Below the pieces are notes generated by a model. It did no database searches, was not told the DNA's origin, and saw nothing but the letters and a program-made list of their open reading frames with translations. DNA of 64,000 nucleotides from an uncultured Treponema sp. (GTDB taxonomy: Bacteria; Spirochaetota; Spirochaetia; Treponematales; Treponemataceae): contig CAMCRZ010000002.1 in NCBI GenBank assembly GCA_945877425.1, positions 155,553-219,552 on the forward strand. The letters are read 5' to 3'. The translations under genes were made by a program, and so were the position numbers. Positions within the stretch are counted from its first letter, which is position 1. Each line of letters begins with the position of its first letter. Positions 10,519 to 18,672 of this stretch are shown here, piece by piece.

Positions 10519-10558
10519 AAAAAAAAAGCGGTGAAATCTTTGGTTTAGAATTCACCGC
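10519..10558 (-). terminator. Intercistronic hairpin/attenuating terminator between binding-protein and ATPase genes
   Basis: Minus strand GCGGTGAA-ttctaaaccaaagat-TTCACCGC followed by nine T; perfect 8-bp stem. Confidence 0.75.
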
Positions 10559-10575
10559 CTGCAGAGAATTAAAAA

Positions 10576-11523
10576 TTATTCTCCAAGACCATATTTTTCA
10601 ATGTCTTCGTCTGTAATTGTTGCAGCATCAAAACCTTTTTCTTCAGAAATGATTTTCTTAGAAGGAACGTTTCCAGATTTGATCATTTCTTCAATTACAG
10701 ATGCCTGGAATGGAGAACACTGTCCGTCATAGTTCCAGTTACCGGCTTTAACTTCACGGAGAGCCCACTTGTTGCAGTCAAATCCCATGATAATAACATC
10801 GCCGTTTACACCGTGTGTAATTCCATGTTCATCAAGAGCAGCAACAGCACCTTTTGCCATACCGTCGTTTTCTGCATAGATAACATTGAATTTTTCACCG
10901 CTGTTGATTACAGCTTCAACGATTTTCTTTGCTTCTGCTTCGTCCCATGTAGCTGTCTGCTGAACAACTTTATTCATAGTTCCTGCAGCAAATTCCTTGT
11001 CAAGAGCAGCTGTACGTCCAATCTGTGCATCTGAACCCATTGCACCCTGGATATGAATAACATTGTATTCAGGAAGATTCTGTGCCTTAAGCCATGCAAC
11101 AGCTGTATCACCCTGGTTTGCCATGTCTGAAACTACAGCAGCTTCGTAAAGATCAGGTTCTGCATTAAGCATACGGTCAAAAAGGAAAACCTTAATTCCG
11201 GCAGTCTGTGCGTTTTTAAGAACCTTGCTCCATCCGTCTGTTGCAGCAGCAGAAAGAAGAATGTAATCTACTCCGTCTGTAATCATCTGTGAAGCAGCAT
11301 TTAACTGTTCATCATTCTTTAAGCTGTAAATTGTTTTAACGTCGTAGCCCTTTTCTTTAGTAAATACATCTTCAAAATCCTTAACGTTTGCTGCACGATA
11401 ACCTGATTCTGAAGGCGGATTGTTAATGATACCGATTTTGATTAAGTCAGATTTTTTTGCACATCCTAAAAACATTGTTGCAGTACAGGCAACTGCCGCT
11501 AAAACTGAAACCACTTTTTTCAT
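10576..11523 (-). CDS. Sugar ABC transporter substrate-binding lipoprotein (YtfQ-like)
   Basis: Signal peptide with lipobox (ATMFLGCAKK), periplasmic binding fold (IGIINNPPSESGYRAANV, FLFDRMLN, VIYAENDGMAKGAVAAL); RBS taaggagg. Confidence 0.87.
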   Translation of the reverse strand: MKKVVSVLAAVACTATMFLGCAKKSDLIKIGIINNPPSESGYRAANVKDFEDVFTKEKGYDVKTIYSLKNDEQLNAASQMITDGVDYILLSAAATDGWSKVLKNAQTAGIKVFLFDRMLNAEPDLYEAAVVSDMANQGDTAVAWLKAQNLPEYNVIHIQGAMGSDAQIGRTAALDKEFAAGTMNKVVQQTATWDEAEAKKIVEAVINSGEKFNVIYAENDGMAKGAVAALDEHGITHGVNGDVIIMGFDCNKWALREVKAGNWNYDGQCSPFQASVIEEMIKSGNVPSKKIISEEKGFDAATITDEDIEKYGLGE

Positions 11524-11563
11524 CTAAATATTCCTCCTTAGATGTTTTATAAAACTTGAAATC

Positions 11564-11592
11564 ATAATACATCCAGTAAGGAAAATTTGAAA
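11564..11592 (-). promoter_or_regulatory. Candidate weak-minus-35 promoter of the sugar ABC operon (TTTCAA-N17-TATTAT)
   Basis: Read on minus strand upstream of RBS; poor -35 is consistent with activator dependence. Confidence 0.4.
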
Positions 11593-11659
11593 TTAAAATT
11601 TTTAGGAAAATAATTTGACTTTTTTAAGAAAAAATCCGGAAAAAACTTACTTTTTGGCG

Positions 11660-11701
11660 AAAAAGTTTAAAAAATTACGCAAAAAGTTTAAAAAATTACG
11701 C
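11660..11701. repeat. Perfect 21-bp tandem repeat (AAAAAGTTTAAAAAATTACGC x2)
   Basis: Two contiguous identical 21-bp copies, 11660-11680 and 11681-11701, read directly. Confidence 0.95.
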
Positions 11702-11736
11702 ATTTGCAGGTTTATATCAGTAAAAAATCAATTTTT

Positions 11737-12885
11737 CTAAGATTCGTTAAGCCTGTATTCATAATTTTCCTTAATCCAGTTTTTATATTCTCCAGAAAGA
11801 ATGCGTTCTGTCCACTGAGTGTTGCTTAAATACCATTTTATAGTTGCAAGAAGTCCCTGTTCAAAAGGCATTTTTCTTTCCCAGCCAAGTTTTTCCTTTG
11901 CTTTAGTGCAGTCAATTGCATAGCGCTTGTCGTGACCAGGCCGGTCTTTTACGAAAACAATGTTTTTCTTTACGTCTTCAGCATTAAGGGAAAGCTGGCT
12001 GCATTCAAGTTCAATTACTTTGTTAAGAAGCGTAATGTTCTGCCATTCATTTTCTCCGCCTAAGTTCCATTTTTCTCCTGCAGGTGACTTTTTCATGATA
12101 TGCCATACGCCTCTGTTGTGATCTTCAACGTAAATCCAGTCACGTATGTTGTCGCCTTTACCGTAAACAGGAAGAGGCTTTCCGCTGCGGATATTCGTAA
12201 TCATTAAAGGAAGAAGCTTTTCCGGAAACTGATATGGTCCGTAGTTGTTGGTACAGTTTGAAAGAGTAACAGGAAGGCCGTAAGTGTGGAAATATGCCAT
12301 GACAAGATGATCGCTGCTTGCTTTTGAAGATGAATAAGGGCTTCTTGGGTCATAAGGTGTAGTTTCTTTAAAATAACCGCCTGCACCAAGAGAGCCGTAA
12401 ACTTCATCAGTGGAAATATGATGGAAAAGTACGTCATCACGCTGATTTTCAAGACTGACATTCCAGTAAGTGCGGGCTGCTTCAAGTAAAGTGAAAGTTC
12501 CTTCAATATTCGTTTTGATAAAATCAGCAGGACCTGAAATGGAACGGTCTACATGACTTTCTGCTGCAAAATGCACTACTGTATCAATATCGTACTGGGA
12601 AAATAGCCTGTTTACTTCACTGCTGTTGCAAATGTTGACTTTTTCAAAAAAGTACCGCCTTTTCTGCTTGTTTTTACATCCTGAACCGTATTTTTCATCA
12701 ACATCAGTCAGGGAATAAGGATTTCCTGCATAAGTAAGGCAGTCAGCATTTATAACCCTGCCGTCAAAATCACAGTCGCCGAAAAGTTCCCTGCTTACAG
12801 AAGAAAGATTAAACAGGTAATGAATGAAATTTGAACCTATAAAGCCTGAGCCGCCTGTAACAAGTATATTTTTAAGTTTTCTCAT
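11737..12885 (-). CDS. rfbB: dTDP-glucose 4,6-dehydratase
   Basis: NILVTGGSGFIGSNFIHY, HFAAESHVDRSI, HISTDEVYGSL, YSSSKASSDHLVMAY, NCTNNYGPYQFPEKLLPL. Confidence 0.95.
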   Translation of the reverse strand: MRKLKNILVTGGSGFIGSNFIHYLFNLSSVSRELFGDCDFDGRVINADCLTYAGNPYSLTDVDEKYGSGCKNKQKRRYFFEKVNICNSSEVNRLFSQYDIDTVVHFAAESHVDRSISGPADFIKTNIEGTFTLLEAARTYWNVSLENQRDDVLFHHISTDEVYGSLGAGGYFKETTPYDPRSPYSSSKASSDHLVMAYFHTYGLPVTLSNCTNNYGPYQFPEKLLPLMITNIRSGKPLPVYGKGDNIRDWIYVEDHNRGVWHIMKKSPAGEKWNLGGENEWQNITLLNKVIELECSQLSLNAEDVKKNIVFVKDRPGHDKRYAIDCTKAKEKLGWERKMPFEQGLLATIKWYLSNTQWTERILSGEYKNWIKENYEYRLNES

Positions 12886-12911
12886 TTTAAAATTCCGTAA
12901 TAAAAATTAAA

Positions 12912-13787
12912 TTAAAAGTTATCGGCAATAAACTTAAGGTAATCGCCGTAATCAGTTTTGTAAGTTTCAGAGATTTTTAAAAGCTGCTCTCTTGAAATCC
13001 ACTTATTCCTGTAAGCAATTTCTTCAATGCACGCAACGTAAAGTCCCTGCCTTTTTTGAATAGTTTCAACGTAATTTCCTGCTTCCTGCAAGCCTTCGTA
13101 AGTTCCCGTATCAAGCCAGGCAAGACCGCGTCCTAAAATTTCAACGTTAAGCTTTCCTTTTTCAAGATAAGCGTTATTTACAGACGTAATTTCAAGTTCC
13201 CCACGGCTGCTTGGCTTTACGTTTTTTGCAATTTCAATTACTTCGTTTGTGTAAAAATACAATCCTGGAACTGCATAATTTGATTTTGGAACAGCAGGTT
13301 TTTCTTCCAGGGAAATTACCTTATTCTGACTGTCAAATTCAACTACGCCGTAAGCACATGGATTTTTTACGTAATAGCCGAAAATTGTTGCACACTTATT
13401 TTCAAGGGTTTTGGCAACAGTCTGAACAAGCTGCTCTGCAAAGCCCTGTCCGAAAAATATATTGTCCCCTAAAACTAATGCAGCATCATCATTTCCAATA
13501 AACTTTTCTCCAATAATAAAAGCTTCTGCCAGCCCTTTTGGTTTTTCCTGTACAGCATATTCAAAAGACATTCCAAGATTTTCGCCGTTGCCGAAAAGAT
13601 TTTTAAATACAGGCAGATCTCTTGGCGTTGAAATAACAAGCACTTCCCTGATTCCTGCCAGCATAAGCACGCTGAGAGGATAATAAATCATAGGCTTGTC
13701 ATAAATTGGCAGAATCTGCTTGGAAACAGCTTTTGTAAGCGGATAAAGACGTGTTCCGGAACCTCCGGCAAGAATAATACCTTTCAT
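12912..13787 (-). CDS. rfbA: Glucose-1-phosphate thymidylyltransferase
   Basis: [46 protein letters not shown]; full-length RmlA. Confidence 0.96.
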   Translation of the reverse strand: MKGIILAGGSGTRLYPLTKAVSKQILPIYDKPMIYYPLSVLMLAGIREVLVISTPRDLPVFKNLFGNGENLGMSFEYAVQEKPKGLAEAFIIGEKFIGNDDAALVLGDNIFFGQGFAEQLVQTVAKTLENKCATIFGYYVKNPCAYGVVEFDSQNKVISLEEKPAVPKSNYAVPGLYFYTNEVIEIAKNVKPSSRGELEITSVNNAYLEKGKLNVEILGRGLAWLDTGTYEGLQEAGNYVETIQKRQGLYVACIEEIAYRNKWISREQLLKISETYKTDYGDYLKFIADNF

Positions 13788-13793
13788 AACAAT

Positions 13794-13822
13794 ATTTTAT
13801 CAGACTTTCATTAAATTGTCAT
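13794..13822 (-). promoter_or_regulatory. Predicted sigma70-type promoter of rfbA (ATGACA-N17-TAAAAT), -10 ends 6 nt before ATG
   Basis: Hexamers 5/6 and 5/6, exact 17-bp spacer on minus strand. Confidence 0.55.
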
Positions 13823-13919
13823 TATGGGTTTTATCATGCATAAAGTCCGCTGGTGCTGATCCTTTAAAACAGACGATTCAATACCGGCACTTCAACAGGG
13901 AAAATCTGTTTTTAAGCCT

Positions 13920-14927
13920 TTACTTTTTGCCTTTAAGCTTTTTTGCAAAAGAGCGCAGTGCACTGACAGTTCCTTCCATAAAGTTAAACAGCCAGGGAAG
14001 TTTGTTTTTTATATCAGCAAGGGTAAAAGTAAGCGGTGACTGCATTATGCCTGCTATTCTTGAATCATTTACGAGATGCACTTTGTTAAACTGAAACAGA
14101 GGCTCTTTTATTAAAGCTGAAATTTCTTCTGAAATTACGCCTGTATTTTTTATTGTAAGCTGAAGGTTTTTGTCTGCAAGCTTGTAGTATGGAAGATAAT
14201 TTTTTCCGCTGAATTCTGAAGAATAATAGTGGATTATTTCTGCATCTTTTAAAAACGCAAGGCCGCCATGACTTGGCTGACAGTTCCATTTTCCGGGAAG
14301 TTCCTTTACAATCATATTCATTCTATAGCTTGCTTCGGTAAATGCAGCCTGATCGTGATGATCTTTTTTTTAGTAGAAAGAATATTCCCATAGTTTTTTC
14401 CATTGGGCAAAAAATTCTTTGGTTTCCTGACATTTTCTTACGAGAAGCACTCCTGAGTTTATGTTTATCCTGGTTGCTGCTTCACCTTTAAAGCCCAGCT
14501 TTTTGTCTCTTTTCAGAAAATATTTTTTGTGAATATGCTCGTCAATGGTTACGTGACCGTCTAAAACTCCTCCAATCATCATAGGATAAGAGCGGGTATC
14601 TTCAATTTCAGATAAATCACGGCAGATAATCGTATCGCAGTCTATAAAAAGAAAGTCGTCGTCTATGTAAGAAGAAATGTCTGTTTTTATAAGCCTTGAA
14701 CGCTCAATGTTTGAAGCTTTTTCGTCAAATTCAATGGAAACGATGTGTGCAATCCTGCTTAATTCAGTGCGCTTGTTTTCCTGCGTAAAAGTCTGAAATG
14801 TTTTGTTGTCTGTAAGAACTGTAACTTTTGCTTCCGGCATATAAAGGCGTAATGAAGTTACAGACATAAGGCACTGTTCGTAATATAAGTCTTTTGTAGT
14901 TGATGTTAATACGTAAACGTAAGTCAT
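13920..14927 (-). pseudogene. Nucleotide-sugar glycosyltransferase interrupted by an in-frame TAA (ORFs 14370..14927 and 13920..14321 share one frame)
   Basis: Minus-strand reading ...WEYSFY-TAA-KK-DHHDQAAFTEASYRMNMIVKELPGKWNCQPSHGG...; both ORFs in the same frame (14927-14321 = 606) with no other stop between them. Confidence 0.75.
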
Positions 14928-15146
14928 ATCAGAAAGTATACTATATAATCTGTAAAAAATCCATTACACACAAACGTCATTCCGAACGCTGCGCCACATT
15001 TCCACGTACTTGCAGGCAATCTGTAAAAAAAATGTTTTATTTATTAGAATATGTGGTATAATGAAAATAGGCTTTGGTAAGGCCTGAAATCATTAAAAAA
15101 TATAAATTTCATGATTATTATTCAAAATCTACACTAAGGGGTTCTT

Positions 15147-17240
15147 ATGAGTGAAATTAAAAATCGTAGCGGACTTGTTACTAAAATTTGTACTGCAGTA
15201 GCTGCAATTATTATTGCCGCTTTTACTATTATTTGCATTTTCTTTACAAAAAAATCAAAAACAATAATTTTTGAAGATTACGTTGAAAATGTAAATGTCA
15301 TATCAGAAAATTACAGCCAGAACATTTCAAACTGGCTTTCCAAAGGAATATATCTTCTTGATATGTACACAAAAAGTACAGAAATTTACGAAAGCAAATC
15401 AACAGAAGAAATAGCTGAATGGTTAAAAAATACGCCTGCCAGGCGTTCACAGGAATTTGAATACGTTCTTTTCATTGATAAAGACGGAAATTCTTACTAC
15501 GATTCAGGCGCAACAGGAAATCACAGTGACAGAAGTTACTTTAAGACAATCGTTTCAGGAAAATCAACATTCTGCATCACAGATCCAATCATAACAAAAT
15601 CAACAGGAAGAAAAGCCGTAATGATAGCAAAAGGCGCTTACGACAAAAACGGTTCTTTAAGAGGCGTATTTGTAGGCGTTCATCCAATGGAATATCTGCA
15701 GAACACAATTTCCAAGTTTACACTTGGCGATGAAGGCTATGCATTTATCATTGACAGCGAAGGTGTCTGCGTAGCCCACAAAGATGCATCTTATGTTAAC
15801 AAAAATTACGTTACAGGCGATGATGTTGCCCAGGACATAAAGTACATAGCTTCACAGATGAAAAACGGTGTTTCAGGAACAGATTATCTTTATAAGGGAA
15901 CTAAAAGCGAACGTTTTGTTTCATACAATCCTATAGACAATACAGGCTGGTCTATTGCAGTTGTAGTTCCAAACTCTCAGATTGAAAAAAGTTCGGTTAT
16001 TTTACGCAACTCATTGATTATAGGCTGTATTTTAATAGTATCAGTTATTTTAATTGTACTTTCACTTCTCCTTTCAAGTTCTTTAAAACCGCTTAAAGTT
16101 GTAGTAGACAGAGTTGAAGGAATTGCAACAGGAAATGCAGACTTGACACGCAGAATTAAATCAAATGCAAAATACGAAATCGGTGCTGTATGTCAGGGCG
16201 TAAATATGTTCATTGAAAAAATCCACAACATCATTTCTAAAATCAAAAAGACAAAAGGCACACTTGAAAGCGTAGACAGTTTGTTTGCTGATGCAATTCA
16301 GGACACTCAAAGTTCCATTACAGAAATCCTTGCAAACATTGAAAGCGTAAAGACTCACATTACAAAGCAGAATTCAAGCGTTCACGGTACTGCAAGTGCT
16401 GTTACCCAGATTACTACAAACATTCAGTCTCTTGAAAAAATGATTGAAAACCAGTCAACAGGCGTAACTCAGGCAAGTTCTGCTATTGAAGAAATGATTG
16501 GAAACATCAGTTCAGTAAATCAGTCTGTAGAAAAAATGGCAGGCGCATTTGAACAGCTTCAGGTTAATGCTACTACAGGTTCCCAGAAACAGAGCGTTGT
16601 AAATGATCACATTGAACAGATTGAAGCACAGTCTGTTATGCTCCAGGAAGCCAACACAGCTATTGCTGCTATTGCCGAACAGACAAACCTTCTTGCAATG
16701 AATGCTGCCATTGAAGCCGCTCATGCAGGTGAAGCAGGTAAAGGATTTTCTGTTGTTGCAGACGAAATCAGGAAACTTTCCGAAACTTCTTCAACACAAT
16801 CCAAGACTATTGGCGAACAGCTTAATAAAATCAAGGAGTCTATAGAAAAAGTCGTAACTTCATCTTCTGAAAGTTCAGACGCATTTACAGCTGTATCTGC
16901 AAACATTGAAACTACAGATGAACTTGTACGCAATATTCGTGCCGCAATGCAGGAACAGCAGGAAGGTTCTAAGCAGGTACTTGAAGCTTTACAGATTATG
17001 GGCGATGCAACACAGGAAGTTCGTTCTGCTGCAAAGGAAATGTCTTCCGGTTCTCAGTCAATCCTTAATGAAGTTTCAGCTCTTAAAGACTTTACTGACG
17101 AAATGCAGACAAGTATGGGCGAAATGGACGTTGGTGCCAAGAAAATCAGCGAAACAGGCACTGAACTTACAAACATTTCTTCTCAAATGCAGGACGCAGT
17201 ATTCCTGATTGGAAAAGAAATCGATCAGTTTAAGGTTTGA
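15147..17240 (+). CDS. Methyl-accepting chemotaxis protein (periplasmic Cache-like sensor, HAMP, MA domain)
   Basis: Two TM segments flanking a Cache-like domain, HAMP, signalling tip [36 protein letters not shown]. Confidence 0.95.
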   Translation: MSEIKNRSGLVTKICTAVAAIIIAAFTIICIFFTKKSKTIIFEDYVENVNVISENYSQNISNWLSKGIYLLDMYTKSTEIYESKSTEEIAEWLKNTPARRSQEFEYVLFIDKDGNSYYDSGATGNHSDRSYFKTIVSGKSTFCITDPIITKSTGRKAVMIAKGAYDKNGSLRGVFVGVHPMEYLQNTISKFTLGDEGYAFIIDSEGVCVAHKDASYVNKNYVTGDDVAQDIKYIASQMKNGVSGTDYLYKGTKSERFVSYNPIDNTGWSIAVVVPNSQIEKSSVILRNSLIIGCILIVSVILIVLSLLLSSSLKPLKVVVDRVEGIATGNADLTRRIKSNAKYEIGAVCQGVNMFIEKIHNIISKIKKTKGTLESVDSLFADAIQDTQSSITEILANIESVKTHITKQNSSVHGTASAVTQITTNIQSLEKMIENQSTGVTQASSAIEEMIGNISSVNQSVEKMAGAFEQLQVNATTGSQKQSVVNDHIEQIEAQSVMLQEANTAIAAIAEQTNLLAMNAAIEAAHAGEAGKGFSVVADEIRKLSETSSTQSKTIGEQLNKIKESIEKVVTSSSESSDAFTAVSANIETTDELVRNIRAAMQEQQEGSKQVLEALQIMGDATQEVRSAAKEMSSGSQSILNEVSALKDFTDEMQTSMGEMDVGAKKISETGTELTNISSQMQDAVFLIGKEIDQFKV

Positions 17241-17269
17241 TAAAAACTTCAGTTTAAAGTAAAATCCAT

Positions 17270-17309
17270 GCACGATGTTTTTGCCAGCAGCAGAATGTCG
17301 TGCTTTTTT
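17270..17309 (+). terminator. Rho-independent terminator downstream of the MCP gene
   Basis: GCACGA...TCGTGC stem followed by TTTTTTATTTT. Confidence 0.7.
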
Positions 17310-17362
17310 ATTTTACAAAAATAGAGTAAAATCATAAAAGTCAGAAAAATCAGGAGCAGAAT

Positions 17363-18547
17363 ATGAAAATTGCAGTTGCCGGTACAGGTTACGTTGGACT
17401 TTCAAATGCCATTCTTCTTTCCCAGCATAATGAAGTTTACGCAGTAGATGTTATTCAGTCAAAAGTTGATTTAATCAATTCAAAAAAATCACCTATCATA
17501 GACAAGGAAATTTCAGAGTATCTTTCAGAAAAAAAACTGAACTTAACGGCTACAACAGACGGAAAACTTGCCTACAAAGATGCAGATTTCATCATTATTT
17601 CTACGCCTACAAATTACGACCCTGAAAAAAATTATTTTGACACTTCTTCCATTGACGCCGTAATTAAAGTTATAAAGGAATGCGGTTCAAAAGCAACTGT
17701 AGTAATAAAGTCAACAGTTCCTGTAGGTTACACGGAAAAGCTCAGGGCAGAAACAGGCTATAAAGATATGATTTTTTCTCCTGAATTCCTGCGTGAAGGT
17801 CATGCACTTTATGACAATCTTTATCCAAGCCGCATAGTTGTAAGTTACCCCAAAGATGATGAAAGTTTAAGGGAAAAAGCCTGTCAGTTTGCTTCACTTT
17901 TAAAAGAAGGCGCCTTAAAAAAAGACATTACAGTGCTCTACCCTCACTGCACTGAAGCCGAAGCAATAAAGCTTTTTGCAAACACTTACCTTGCACTTAG
18001 AGTTGCCTATTTTAACGAACTGGACACTTATGCAGAATTACGAGGACTTAATACAAAGGAAATAATTCAGGGAGTAAGCCTTGATCCAAGAATAGGTGAC
18101 TTTTACAACAACCCTTCTTTTGGTTACGGCGGATATTGTCTTCCAAAGGATACAAAGCAGCTTCTTGCCAACTACAACGATGTTCCGCAGAATTTAATTC
18201 AGGCAATAGTTGATTCAAACACTACACGAAAAGATTTTATTGCACGCCAGATTATTGAAAGGAATCCTGAAACTGTAGGAATTTACCGTCTTACAATGAA
18301 AGCGAACAGCGACAACTTCCGCCAGAGTTCAATTCAGGGAGTAATGAAGCGCATTAAGGCAAGAGGAATTAACGTTATTATTTACGAACCTTCGCTTAAA
18401 GAAGAAAGTTTTTTCAATTCAAAAGTTGTAACTGATTTTCAGGAATTTAAAAACAAAAGTGACGTTATAATTGCAAACAGAATGGAAAGTTCCCTGGAAG
18501 ACGTAAAGGAAAAAGTCTACACAAGAGATCTTTTTTCACGAGACTGA
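17363..18547 (+). CDS. UDP-glucose 6-dehydrogenase-type nucleotide-sugar dehydrogenase
   Basis: [63 protein letters not shown]. Confidence 0.93.
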   Translation: MKIAVAGTGYVGLSNAILLSQHNEVYAVDVIQSKVDLINSKKSPIIDKEISEYLSEKKLNLTATTDGKLAYKDADFIIISTPTNYDPEKNYFDTSSIDAVIKVIKECGSKATVVIKSTVPVGYTEKLRAETGYKDMIFSPEFLREGHALYDNLYPSRIVVSYPKDDESLREKACQFASLLKEGALKKDITVLYPHCTEAEAIKLFANTYLALRVAYFNELDTYAELRGLNTKEIIQGVSLDPRIGDFYNNPSFGYGGYCLPKDTKQLLANYNDVPQNLIQAIVDSNTTRKDFIARQIIERNPETVGIYRLTMKANSDNFRQSSIQGVMKRIKARGINVIIYEPSLKEESFFNSKVVTDFQEFKNKSDVIIANRMESSLEDVKEKVYTRDLFSRD

Positions 18548-18586
18548 TTAAAGTTTTTTATATTTGCAAAGCCGCTTTTACGATTA

Positions 18587-18615
18587 TTGAAAACTGTCGT
18601 TTTTTTCATTAAACT
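18587..18615 (+). promoter_or_regulatory. Candidate promoter of the surface-polymer genes (TTGAAA-N17-TAAACT)
   Basis: 17-bp spacer counted; leader about 55 nt. Confidence 0.4.
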
Positions 18616-18672
18616 AGAAAATGGCGCTTTAAAAACAAGCATATTACTTTACATTCGAATGGAAATAAAAAA

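Noticed and set aside
13211-13683. Plus-strand ORFs (96 and 73 aa) antisense to rfbA
   Set aside because: Fully inside a confidently identified gene on the other strand; no RBS or recognisable domain. The same applies to the many other antisense ORFs of 60-190 aa in the track (e.g. 49078..49644, 40539..40853, 44492..44824).
14360-14370. Phase variation of the glycosyltransferase by A8 slippage
   Set aside because: Both halves are already in one frame and TAA precedes the slippage tract, so adding or removing A does not restore the gene.
14965-15020. CGTCATTCCGAACG... segment resembling dispersed intergenic repeats in other bacteria
   Set aside because: Only one copy in the window; no basis to call a repeat family.
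18575-18610. Terminator after ugd (ACGA...TCGT + T-run)
   Set aside because: Stem only about 4 bp; too weak to call.
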